Origin: an uncultured Eubacteriales bacterium
GTDB taxonomy: Bacteria > Bacillota > Clostridia > Oscillospirales > QAMX01
DNA: 7,457 nt
NCBI GenBank assembly: GCA_900551265.1
Contig: URVL01000114.1
Location: 1-7,457 of the forward strand
Reading direction: 5' to 3'
Positions within the stretch are counted from its first letter, which is position 1; each line of letters begins with the position of its first letter. Shown here piece by piece: positions 1-6,489 of this stretch. The notes under the pieces were generated by a model. It was not told where the DNA came from and did not search any database. It saw nothing but the letters and a program-made list of their open reading frames with translations. The position numbers and the translations under genes are program-made.

Positions 1-1
1 T

Positions 2-2167
2 ATGTCAATCAAAATCGCACTTGCCGGAAACCCAAACTCCGGTAAGACAACGCTGTTCAATGCGTTAACGGGCGCAAACCAGTTCGTAGGCAACTGGCCG
101 GGCGTCACCGTTGAAAAGAAAGAGGGCAGGCTGAAAGGGCACTCTGATGTGACCATCGTCGATTTGCCCGGCATCTATTCTCTTTCCCCTTACACGCTGG
201 AAGAGGTTGTGGCCCGAAACTTCCTGCTCAATGAGGTGCCTGACGCCATCTTGAATATCATCGACGGCACGAACCTCGAACGCAATCTGTATTTGACCAC
301 GCAGCTAACGGAGCTGGGCATCCCGGTCGTTCTTGCAATCAATATGATCGATATCGTTCGGAAAAATGGCGACCGGCTTAACCTCAAAAAATTGTCCGAA
401 GAGCTTGGTTGCCCGGCCGTAGAGATCTCCGCCTTAAAGGGGACGGGGGTCAGCGATGCAGCTGAGTTGGCTGTTCGCACAGCCGAGACAAAGCAAAATG
501 CGGAACCACGGCACAGCTTCGGCGGCAGCGTTGAACACGCAATCGCGCACATCGAGGAAGCTCTGGAGGGAAAACTCCCACGCGGACATGAGCGCTGGTA
601 CGCCATTAAAGTGTTTGAACGTGACAGCCGTGTTATCGAGCAGCTCTCTTTGGGGCAGGAGCTGTTACAGCACGTTGAAAAGGATATCGCCGCCTGCGAA
701 GAAGAGCTTGACGACGATGCCGAGAGCATCATTACCGGCGAGCGCTATACATACATAGCGTCGATTATCAACAGTTGCTATTTCAAAAGAAACCAAACAA
801 AATTGACGATTTCCGACAAAATAGACAAAGTTGTAACAAACCGCTGGGCAGCCCTTCCCATATTCGCCATCGTGATGTTCGTTGTCTATTATGTCTCTGT
901 TACAACTGTCGGCGCCTGGGTTACGGACTGGACGAACGACGTTCTCTTCGACGAGATCATACCACCCGCCGTAGAAAGCTGGCTCGTCTCCATCAACTGT
1001 GCCGATTGGCTTCAGGGCCTGATTCTTGACGGCATCATAGGCGGCGTCGGAGCCGTGCTCGGCTTCGTGCCGCAGATGTTCGTCCTGTTCCTCTTCCTTG
1101 CATTTCTTGAGTCCTGTGGCTACATGGCCCGTATCGCGTTCATTATGGATCGTATCTTCCGCAAGTTCGGGCTTTCCGGAAAATCCTTCATCCCGATGCT
1201 CATTGGAACCGGCTGCGGAGTTCCCGGCGTCATGGCGTCGCGTACCATCGAAAACGATCGCGACCGTAAAATGACGATCATGACAACCACCTTCATTCCC
1301 TGCGGCGCGAAGCTTCCCATCATAGGCCTCATCGCAGGCGCTCTGTTTGACGGGGCCTGGTGGGTTGCGCCCAGCGCTTACTTCGTCGGCGTCGCTGCCA
1401 TTGTCATATCCGGTATCATCCTGAAAAAGACAAAGCTCTTTGCAGGCGATCCCGCTCCGTTCGTTATGGAGCTTCCGGCTTATCACTGGCCGACCGTGAC
1501 CGGCGTATTACGCAGCATGTGGGAGCGCGGCTGGAGCTTCATCAAGAAGGCCGGCACCATCATTCTTCTCTCTGCAATTGTCCTCTGGTTCCTTCAGGCA
1601 TTCGGTTTCGAAAATGGCAGCTTTGGCATGGTTGCAGATCTTAACAATTCGATTCTTGCCTACATTGGAAATGCCATTGCGTTCCTCTTTGCGCCTCTTG
1701 GCTGGGGTACCTGGCAGTCCGCTGTTGCGGCCATCACCGGACTCATTGCAAAAGAAAACGTTGTCACCACCTTCGGTATTCTCTACGGCTTTGCCGAAGT
1801 TTCCGAGGAAGGCGAAGAAATCTGGCATCTGCTTGCCGGAGACTTTACGATGCTTTCCGCCTATTCCTTCCTGGTCTTCAATCTGCTCTGCGCACCGTGT
1901 TTTGCGGCAATCGGCGCCATCCGGCGTGAAATGAACAGCGCAAAGTGGACCTGGATTGCAATCGGCTATCAGACAATTTTCGCTTACCTGGTCTCTCTGG
2001 CAATTTATCAGATCGGCAGTCTGTTCACCGGCGGCGGCTTCGGTATCGGTACCGTAGTCGGATTCCTGGTCGTGATCGCCATGGTATATCTCTTGGTTCG
2101 CCGCGGCACAGATCCGGACAGCACAGTTCCGGCGTCGCGTAAATCAACTGCCGGCGCCCGCGTATAA
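2..2167 (+). CDS. feoB: Ferrous iron transport protein B (FeoB)
   Basis: FeoB is the inner-membrane Fe(II) importer: a cytosolic G-protein domain fused to a polytopic membrane domain. The 721-residue product has all G motifs: G1 GNPNSGKTT (residues 9-17), the G2 threonine in PGVTVE (T36), G3 DLPG (54-57), G4 NMID (114-117) and G5 SALKG (143-147). A soluble spacer follows to about residue 280, then a series of hydrophobic helices. The two family gate regions carry the expected cysteines: GTGCGVPG (C405), FIPCGAKLP (C434) and LLCAPC (C630, C633). Length is normal for the family. The ATG at position 2 gives the typical FeoB N-terminus MSIKIALAGNPN, so the gene is probably complete, although its ribosome-binding site lies outside the window. 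No feoA is visible; it may be upstream. Regulation by an iron repressor is usual for the family but cannot be seen here. Confidence 0.96.
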   Translation: MSIKIALAGNPNSGKTTLFNALTGANQFVGNWPGVTVEKKEGRLKGHSDVTIVDLPGIYSLSPYTLEEVVARNFLLNEVPDAILNIIDGTNLERNLYLTTQLTELGIPVVLAINMIDIVRKNGDRLNLKKLSEELGCPAVEISALKGTGVSDAAELAVRTAETKQNAEPRHSFGGSVEHAIAHIEEALEGKLPRGHERWYAIKVFERDSRVIEQLSLGQELLQHVEKDIAACEEELDDDAESIITGERYTYIASIINSCYFKRNQTKLTISDKIDKVVTNRWAALPIFAIVMFVVYYVSVTTVGAWVTDWTNDVLFDEIIPPAVESWLVSINCADWLQGLILDGIIGGVGAVLGFVPQMFVLFLFLAFLESCGYMARIAFIMDRIFRKFGLSGKSFIPMLIGTGCGVPGVMASRTIENDRDRKMTIMTTTFIPCGAKLPIIGLIAGALFDGAWWVAPSAYFVGVAAIVISGIILKKTKLFAGDPAPFVMELPAYHWPTVTGVLRSMWERGWSFIKKAGTIILLSAIVLWFLQAFGFENGSFGMVADLNNSILAYIGNAIAFLFAPLGWGTWQSAVAAITGLIAKENVVTTFGILYGFAEVSEEGEEIWHLLAGDFTMLSAYSFLVFNLLCAPCFAAIGAIRREMNSAKWTWIAIGYQTIFAYLVSLAIYQIGSLFTGGGFGIGTVVGFLVVIAMVYLLVRRGTDPDSTVPASRKSTAGARV

Positions 2168-2217
2168 CACATTCGTTCATAAAAACCTTTCCGCACAGCA
2201 AAGGAGGTGTGCAAGTT

Positions 2218-2415
2218 ATGTCGCCATCGACGATTGTGATCAGCCTGATCCTTGCGGCTATTGTCGCCGCGATCATCGTTAAGCTCGTGCGTGATAAAAA
2301 ACACGGTAAATCCATTGGATGCGGCTGTGACTGCGCTTCATGTCCATCAGGCGGCGCCTGTGGGCACTGCGGCGGCATCACACCGGAGAATTTCCATCAA
2401 AAAACCTCCTCCTGA
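2218..2415 (+). CDS. FeoB-associated Cys-rich membrane protein
   Basis: This 65-residue protein has one N-terminal transmembrane helix (about residues 5-24, all aliphatic), a basic patch (KLVRDKKHGK) and a short tail with six cysteines (C35, C37, C39, C42, C48, C51) in a Gly-rich context. This matches the small Cys-rich proteins found just after feoB in many Clostridia. Their role is unproven; binding or delivering iron at the cytoplasmic face of FeoB is a common suggestion. The start is the ATG at 2218, because AAGGAGG at 2201-2207 lies 10 bases before it; an in-frame GTG at 2209 would touch the ribosome-binding site. The gap to feoB is 50 bases with no terminator, so the two are probably co-transcribed. 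The order helix then basic patch suggests the Cys-rich tail is cytoplasmic. Confidence 0.85.
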   Translation: MSPSTIVISLILAAIVAAIIVKLVRDKKHGKSIGCGCDCASCPSGGACGHCGGITPENFHQKTSS

Positions 2416-2454
2416 CTTTTCTCCGTACCGGCGGAGACACAGCCATCAACATAT

Positions 2455-2495
2455 GCGCGGCGCGAAGAGCTTGGACTTCGCGCCGCGCCCTTTTT
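2455..2495 (+). terminator. Rho-independent terminator of the feo operon
   Basis: There is a perfect 13-bp GC-rich stem (2455-2467 pairs with 2476-2488) with an 8-base loop, followed by CC and five T (2491-2495). It lies 40 bases after the stop of the Cys-rich protein gene, just before the promoter of the next gene, and closes the feo transcript. Confidence 0.92.
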
Positions 2496-2512
2496 CGCCG
2501 CGCCCTGCCGGG

Positions 2513-2541
2513 TTGACACCCTCACGATAAACTGATATACT
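2513..2541 (+). promoter_or_regulatory. Sigma-A type promoter of the SLH protein gene
   Basis: A perfect -35 box TTGACA (2513-2518) is followed by a 17-base spacer and the -10 box TATACT (2536-2541). The start of transcription would be near 2548, leaving a leader of about 48 bases before the ATG at 2596. The near-consensus match suggests strong, largely constitutive expression. No operator-like repeat overlaps it. Confidence 0.85.
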
Positions 2542-2595
2542 TGATTCACGCCAACAGCCTTGTAACTATTTTTCCTGTTTTCGACTGGAGGTTCT

Positions 2596-3930
2596 ATGAA
2601 ACGACATGTTTTTTCGCTTTTATCTGCCATAACTTTGGCATTTTCTTTATTTTTGATACCGGTCCGCGCCATTGACACCACAACGCATACGGTCTCCGGC
2701 CGTCTTCTCTATGAAGACGGTATGACGGCTGACTACCAGCTCAGCATGCCGCACTTTCTCGGAGCGCTGGAAATTGCGCTTCCGTTTTATGAGGATGGTA
2801 CGCTCGTCAATCGCGACTGCGCTGTTTACGTACTTTGCCCGCCAAATGGCGAGGACGCCCGCATGACTGTCACCCTGACGGACCCCACGCTTACCATCTA
2901 TACGTCCTCACAGGAACGAACCTATCTGGCATACGACGGCCTGCGTCTTGCGCCGGTTTATGACGGCGATTTCGGTGTCAGTTCCCAGGATGGCGCCGAG
3001 CTTTTCTTTCCCTCGACCGGGCTTTATGCAGGATACCTTTACTTCGACTATTCCGTCGAACCGCTGGACTACGTGTATTCTATTGATATTCCTGCGCAAC
3101 TGCAGGAATCACTTTCTCACTTTTATATTGGCTGTGAATATGTGCTTGTTCTGGATGAAGAAAGCGCCGGCAGTTTTGTACAGACAGGCATACTCCAGGG
3201 ATATGACGGTGTCGATTTCACAGGTCTCTCCGAATTATTATCCGGTGAGACGCCCGCCAATTTGCTTACGGAGGAACCATCTTTCGATGCCGGCGTTGAC
3301 CGCGAGACCCACCGTCCCGCAAAGGCCTCCATGGAACACTTTCAGACGGTAATGGCCGGCGGCAATGCGGTAGACGCATTTTCTGATGTGTCGGACAAGT
3401 GGTTCGCGCAGGATGTTGCAAACGTCTGCGCACTTGGCTTGATGAAAGGCGCCGGAGACGGTACATTTGATCCGGAAGGCAATGTTACCATCGCAGAGGC
3501 CATTACCATGGCGGCGCGCCTGAACAGCATATATCGCGGACTTGGTGACAGTTTTCCCTCCGCCGATCCCTGGTACCAACCGTATTTCCGCTACGCCGTT
3601 GCAAACGGTATTGTAGAGGAGGATTCATTCTCAGATCTGGAAGCAACTGCCACACGCGCAGAAGTCGCGTACATTTTGGCAAATGCCCTGCCTAAGTATG
3701 AATTTGAAGCGATGAATGACATAATGTCCCTGCCAGATGTTTCAGATGACCGCAGTACGGACCCCTATGGCGAGGAGATCTTCTTGCTATATCGTGCGGG
3801 CGTTTTGACCGGAAGCGACTCTTATGGAACGTTTTATCCCAACACACCGGTCACCCGCGCGGCGGTTGCCGCGATCCTTGTCCGAATTGCGCTGCCTTCT
3901 GAGCGGCTGGAACTTCTTCTCCGCGCATAA
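2596..3930 (+). CDS. Secreted S-layer homology (SLH) domain protein
   Basis: The product has 444 residues. The N-terminus (basic MKRH, hydrophobic core to about residue 22, then VRA before I26) is a clear Sec signal peptide. Residues 26 to about 260 are acidic, beta-rich in appearance and tyrosine-rich; I do not recognise this part. The C-terminal part holds three SLH repeats: about 261-309 (starts AFSDVSDKWF), 320-365 (FPSADPWYQP, with a TRAE motif near its end) and 379-432 (LPDVSDD, with TRAA). SLH triplets bind pyruvylated secondary cell-wall polymer, so the protein is probably held non-covalently at the cell surface. Repeat 1 has TIAE in place of TRAE, so its binding motif is degenerate. 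The GGAGG at 2587-2591 lies only 4 bases before the ATG, a tight spacing. It is a single-gene unit with its own promoter and terminator. The surface location is well supported; the function of the N-terminal half is unknown. Confidence 0.9.
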   Translation: MKRHVFSLLSAITLAFSLFLIPVRAIDTTTHTVSGRLLYEDGMTADYQLSMPHFLGALEIALPFYEDGTLVNRDCAVYVLCPPNGEDARMTVTLTDPTLTIYTSSQERTYLAYDGLRLAPVYDGDFGVSSQDGAELFFPSTGLYAGYLYFDYSVEPLDYVYSIDIPAQLQESLSHFYIGCEYVLVLDEESAGSFVQTGILQGYDGVDFTGLSELLSGETPANLLTEEPSFDAGVDRETHRPAKASMEHFQTVMAGGNAVDAFSDVSDKWFAQDVANVCALGLMKGAGDGTFDPEGNVTIAEAITMAARLNSIYRGLGDSFPSADPWYQPYFRYAVANGIVEEDSFSDLEATATRAEVAYILANALPKYEFEAMNDIMSLPDVSDDRSTDPYGEEIFLLYRAGVLTGSDSYGTFYPNTPVTRAAVAAILVRIALPSERLELLLRA

Positions 3931-3951
3931 TGCAACATTTCCATTTCTGTA

Positions 3952-3988
3952 AAAACACCCCCGGTTCTTTGATAACCGGGGGTGTTTT
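3952..3988. terminator. Bidirectional terminator between SLH and GH10 genes
   Basis: There is a perfect 15-bp stem (3952-3966 with 3974-3988) and a 7-base loop. The arms end in AAAA and TTTT, so each strand shows a GC-rich hairpin with a T tail. It sits between the convergent genes, 21 bases after the SLH stop (3930) and only two bases after the GH10 stop codon (3993-3991). Confidence 0.93.
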
Positions 3989-3990
3989 GA

Positions 3991-5220
3991 TCAGATGTGG
4001 ATTTCGATACGCAGCGGCTCCGCAGCGCGAGGAATTTCCTGTCGGATAATTGTCCTTCGCCCGTCAATCATTGCTTCAATATCATAGCTGCCGCAGTACA
4101 CTTTTGTGCGGCAATTTCCCTGTGTTCCTGTCAGGAGCTCGACATTGCTCCACCACTCGCCCCGAATCAGTCTTTCCAGTTCATAGTAAACCGGTTTTGG
4201 GTTCAAATGATCGTTCACCAGCCCGCACGGTGCGCCCAGCCACGCATGGTCGCAGAAATCCCACCATGTCAGCGCCTCCGTCGCCGGATGGCTGTAAACC
4301 AACGTATAAAAGTCGCGTACGTACTCAGCCTGGGAATAGAGAAGTTCCTCAGGTTCGTCCCACTGATTCGGCGTATTGTCAAAGTGTACTTTTCCATCTT
4401 CGTTGGCGCAAGAACCGCTGATAACGGTACACTCCGTAAAATGCAGCGGCCATCCAAACTCCGCGGCGCGATCCATAATCTCCATCGTCTCTTCGAAAGA
4501 CCAGCGGTACTGATGCATGTGGCTTTGGATTCCAATGCCGTATACCTGCACATCTTCCTCCCGCATTTGCTGCAGGAACCGATAGAAGTCGTCGCCATGG
4601 ACATTGAAGTCGTTATAAAGCAGCTTCACGTCCGGATTCACTTCACGCGCGACATTCCCAATCAGTTTCATCATATTCATCGCGCCAATTTTGTCAATCC
4701 AACGTGTAATGGGGTTATCAAACCTGTTGTTGACGGTTGTTTCGTTATTTAAATCCCAAAAATCAACCAGATAGGCATATTTGGACATAATATCGCGTAC
4801 GCGTTCCACCTCTAACGCACCGACATCCTGTTCATCTGTCAGCCATTCCGGCACCACTTCATGCCAAATCAGCGGATGTCCCTTGGTCCGAATCCAGCGA
4901 TCCCGCGCCCACTTTACCTGGTTTGAAAGCTCCGGTTCGTTATAACAGTGCTGCTTCGGTTCGTAGCGTCCCCAATAAAAAGGCAGCGTTCCATAATTTA
5001 AAAGATTGGTAAAGAGCTCCGTATAGCGGTCGTTTTCCTCCTTTGTCTGATAGGTGGTAGCCGGAAAGCAATTACAGCCGAATAAAAATTCATGCTGGCG
5101 CATCATAAGGCTCACCTGTGCATTTTCAACAGGTTTTCCCTCGCGCGTTACACGAACTTCCACCTCACGGCGGCGCTCCTCGCGTATCCTCTGCCGCGCT
5201 CTACGAATGATATGACTCAT
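3991..5220 (-). CDS. Glycoside hydrolase family 10 (endo-1,4-beta-xylanase-like)
   Basis: GH10 enzymes cleave beta-1,4-xylan by a retaining mechanism. The product has 409 residues counted from the ATG at 5220, chosen because GGGGAGG ends 7 bases upstream and a promoter lies at 5267-5295. GH10 landmarks are GHPLIWH (114-120, the usual GHTLVWH), FWDLNNE with acid/base candidate E160, an IQSHMH segment, HFTEC with nucleophile candidate E263, and TWWDF (318-322). Residues about 19-40 form a short beta-type module (VEVRVTREGKPVENAQV) before the barrel. The last 50 or so residues look like a small beta-sandwich tail. Oddities: there is no signal peptide or anchor; the first 20 residues are strongly basic (RRARQRIREERRR); and the usual strand-3 region is replaced by FYWGRYEPKQ. 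It may act in the cytoplasm on imported xylo-oligosaccharides, or on another glycan. Family assignment is firm; the substrate is inferred. Confidence 0.88.
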   Translation of the reverse strand: MSHIIRRARQRIREERRREVEVRVTREGKPVENAQVSLMMRQHEFLFGCNCFPATTYQTKEENDRYTELFTNLLNYGTLPFYWGRYEPKQHCYNEPELSNQVKWARDRWIRTKGHPLIWHEVVPEWLTDEQDVGALEVERVRDIMSKYAYLVDFWDLNNETTVNNRFDNPITRWIDKIGAMNMMKLIGNVAREVNPDVKLLYNDFNVHGDDFYRFLQQMREEDVQVYGIGIQSHMHQYRWSFEETMEIMDRAAEFGWPLHFTECTVISGSCANEDGKVHFDNTPNQWDEPEELLYSQAEYVRDFYTLVYSHPATEALTWWDFCDHAWLGAPCGLVNDHLNPKPVYYELERLIRGEWWSNVELLTGTQGNCRTKVYCGSYDIEAMIDGRRTIIRQEIPRAAEPLRIEIHI

Positions 5221-5266
5221 GATCGATCCTCCCCAGCCAACGTTTTTCAAACGCTGTATTACCGGC

Positions 5267-5295
5267 ATTATGACGCAAACAGAAAGGAAAGTCAA
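5267..5295 (-). promoter_or_regulatory. Sigma-A type promoter of the GH10 gene
   Basis: Read on the minus strand, TTGACT (5295-5290) is followed by 17 bases and CATAAT (5272-5267). The start of transcription would be near 5260, about 40 bases before the ATG at 5220. This supports the 5220 start, since an upstream in-frame ATG at 5295 would lie inside the promoter. Confidence 0.75.
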
Positions 5296-5374
5296 GCCCT
5301 TCTTTAAAATAAAATGTAAAAATAAGAAACCCGCAAAAAGGGAATGTTTTCACCATTTTGTCACCAAATTTCGG

Positions 5375-5403
5375 TTGTATTGCCCATTTAAACATACTAT
5401 AAT
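5375..5403 (+). promoter_or_regulatory. Promoter of the broken membrane glycosyltransferase gene
   Basis: The box TTGTAT (5375-5380), a 17-base spacer and a perfect TATAAT (5398-5403) lie divergent to the GH10 promoter. Transcription would start near 5410. The leader then contains a weak hairpin (5406-5414 with 5425-5433, 9 bp including one G-U pair) of unknown meaning. A near-direct repeat, TTTTCACCA then TTTTGTCACCA (5347-5366), lies just upstream. Confidence 0.65.
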
Positions 5404-5469
5404 AAAAAGGCGGCATATTGGGGCGCCGTCTTTCGCAATTCCCGTATCATGACCGGCGGAGGTTTTTGC

Positions 5470-6196
5470 ATGAAGGACCTATTCAACCGAACATGGTTCA
5501 GACCCGCACTTCTTGGCCTGTTCGCTCTTTTACAGCTCGCGCTGCTTTTTACCGTCGCGCTGCTGCGCCCGGATTTCGACGCAGCGGAAAACGCCTATCT
5601 TCAGCTGATCGCCGGGATAGAGAATTCCACGGAATCTTCCGCCACATCAGGCAATATGCTGGACATCTGTGCCGGCTGGGGCGTTCCCCCGCTTTATCCG
5701 CTCCTTCTACAGGCAGCAAGTGCGGCCTTACGGGGGACTGGCATATCGATCCGCGCAATACCCGGGCTTTTTAACCTCTTCTTATTCCTTCTAACCTGGC
5801 CTGCGCTTTATTTTTGTACGCGCCAGTTCATCCGTAACCCCTGGGCCGCGCCAATCATTCCCTTTTTATACGGCATATCCGCCGGAGCCGCCTTCACGGT
5901 ACGCACGGCCGGACCCTATATGCTCACAACACTGCTCTGCGTCTTTGCGGTACAGCTGCTTGCATTCATTCAAAAAAAAACCGCACAGCAAATTGCTTCA
6001 TGCCGGGCTGTTTCTGGTCATCCTGAGCGGTTTTTTGACGCTTTACGCGTTTGCGGCTTTTACCCTCGCGCTTGTGCTGCCATACGCCGTATACTGTATC
6101 ATACGCCGCCGCTACTCCGACATGGCCACAACGGTTGTTACGTCCGCTGCTGCACTTTTGCCAACCACCGATAAGGAAGGTTTGCAAACAAACTAA
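5470..6196 (+). pseudogene. Truncated, frameshifted GT-C-like membrane glycosyltransferase
   Basis: The start is ATG 5470, with GGAGG at 5458-5462 and a 7-base spacer. The protein begins with a basic N-terminus and a transmembrane helix (about residues 12-32). An acidic extracytoplasmic loop follows (DFDAAENAY), then WGVPPLYPLLL, an IRAIPGLFN segment and further hydrophobic helices. This layout resembles GT-C enzymes of the PMT/ArnT type, which use polyprenyl-linked sugars at the outer membrane face. At a run of nine A (5972-5980), after residue 168, the frame changes. In the annotated frame the product ends at 6174 with a non-membrane tail. In the +1 frame it continues as clear membrane protein (LLHAGLFLVILSGFLTLYAF) and stops at 6196. 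One A fewer would join the two. Relatives would be 450 residues or longer, but only about 240 remain, so the 3' part is missing. The family is inferred from topology and short motifs only. Confidence 0.7.
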
Positions 6197-6397
6197 CTTA
6201 ACGGCTGGCAGACAGGTTGCAACGAAAAGCGGGTAAGAGGTCAAAAACTTCTTGCCCGCTTTTTCTGTGCCGCGTGGAACGATAGAACAGCATTTTTGCA
6301 CTTTCAAGGGATATGTGTTCATACTCATAAGCGCAAAATCCCGTATGAGTGCAAAGGCTTTTTTTGACCGTAGGTTATGAGAAATGGCAATCAACAT
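6177..6397 (-). CDS. Doubtful small ORF, possibly a truncated element gene
   Basis: On the minus strand TGGAGG (GGAGG at 6407-6403) lies 5 bases before ATG 6397. The reading frame (MLIAISHNLRSKKAFALIRD...) stays open through the presumed border and on across the antisense of the broken glycosyltransferase to 5966. Its true 3' end is therefore lost or never existed; the end given here is the approximate border. I do not recognise the product. The good ribosome-binding site favours a real start. The strong hairpins inside it, and a terminator just upstream, argue that it may be only leader sequence. Confidence 0.22.
6225..6264. terminator. Long hairpin, probable bidirectional terminator
   Basis: The stem pairs 6225-6240 with 6248-6263 (16 bp with two G-T wobbles), with a 7-base loop. 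The + strand ends in five T (6260-6264) and the minus strand in four T. It lies just inside the presumed border of the acquired segment and could isolate it from the broken host gene. Confidence 0.65.
6295..6365 (+). promoter_or_regulatory. Attenuator-like hairpin with T7 tail
   Basis: On the + strand TTTGCACT (6295-6302) and GGGAT (6308-6312) pair with ATCCC (6338-6342) and AGTGCAAA (6348-6355), with a 5-by-5 internal loop. GGC and seven T (6359-6365) follow. Inside it, ACTCATA (6323-6329) can instead pair with TATGAGT (6344-6350), which would break the outer stem. A tiny frame, ATG 6313 to TAA 6330 (MCSYS), overlaps this alternative arm, but its AAGGG lies only 2 bases upstream. The layout is like a leader attenuator, yet no intact + strand gene follows. 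Confidence 0.4.
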
Positions 6398-6407
6398 AGA
6401 TACCTCC

Positions 6408-6461
6408 AAACAAAATAACAGAGCCGATAACCGCATTTCATCTTGCGTGTTATCGGCTCTG
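6408..6461 (-). terminator. Rho-independent terminator of the acetyltransferase operon
   Basis: A perfect 13-bp inverted repeat (CAGAGCCGATAAC at 6419-6431, its complement at 6449-6461) has a 17-base loop. Read on the minus strand it is followed by TTATTTTGTTT (6418-6408). It begins 29 bases after the acetyltransferase stop, and a GGAGG plus ATG follows directly after the T-rich tail. Confidence 0.78.
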
Positions 6462-6489
6462 CGTCTGTGCGTCTGGCTCTTTTCAATAT

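Noticed and set aside
190..732. Minus-strand open frame (180 codons) opposite the FeoB G domain
   Set aside because: The Ser/Arg-rich product is typical of antisense translation; the sense strand holds all G motifs.
665..1486. Long minus-strand open frame (273 codons) opposite feoB
   Set aside because: It is antisense to a well-conserved FeoB, has no ribosome-binding site that I can see, and its product is low-complexity Asp/Glu/Gly/His-rich, as expected of a shadow frame.
2191..2202. The 12-mer ccgcacagcaaa, also found at 5981-5992, as a repeat element
   Set aside because: It is an isolated match in unrelated contexts (a leader and a coding region) with no extension; chance is sufficient.
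2209..2217. GTG start at 2209 for the Cys-rich protein
   Set aside because: It lies one base from the ribosome-binding sequence; ATG 2218 is properly spaced.
3997..4752. Plus-strand open frame (251 codons) opposite the GH10 gene
   Set aside because: The GH10 motifs on the other strand are clear, and this frame begins inside the 3' end of that gene just after the shared terminator, with no promoter.
5221..5295. Upstream ATG (5295) as the GH10 start, adding 25 residues
   Set aside because: It overlaps the -35 box of the likely promoter, while ATG 5220 has a GGGGAGG with ideal spacing.
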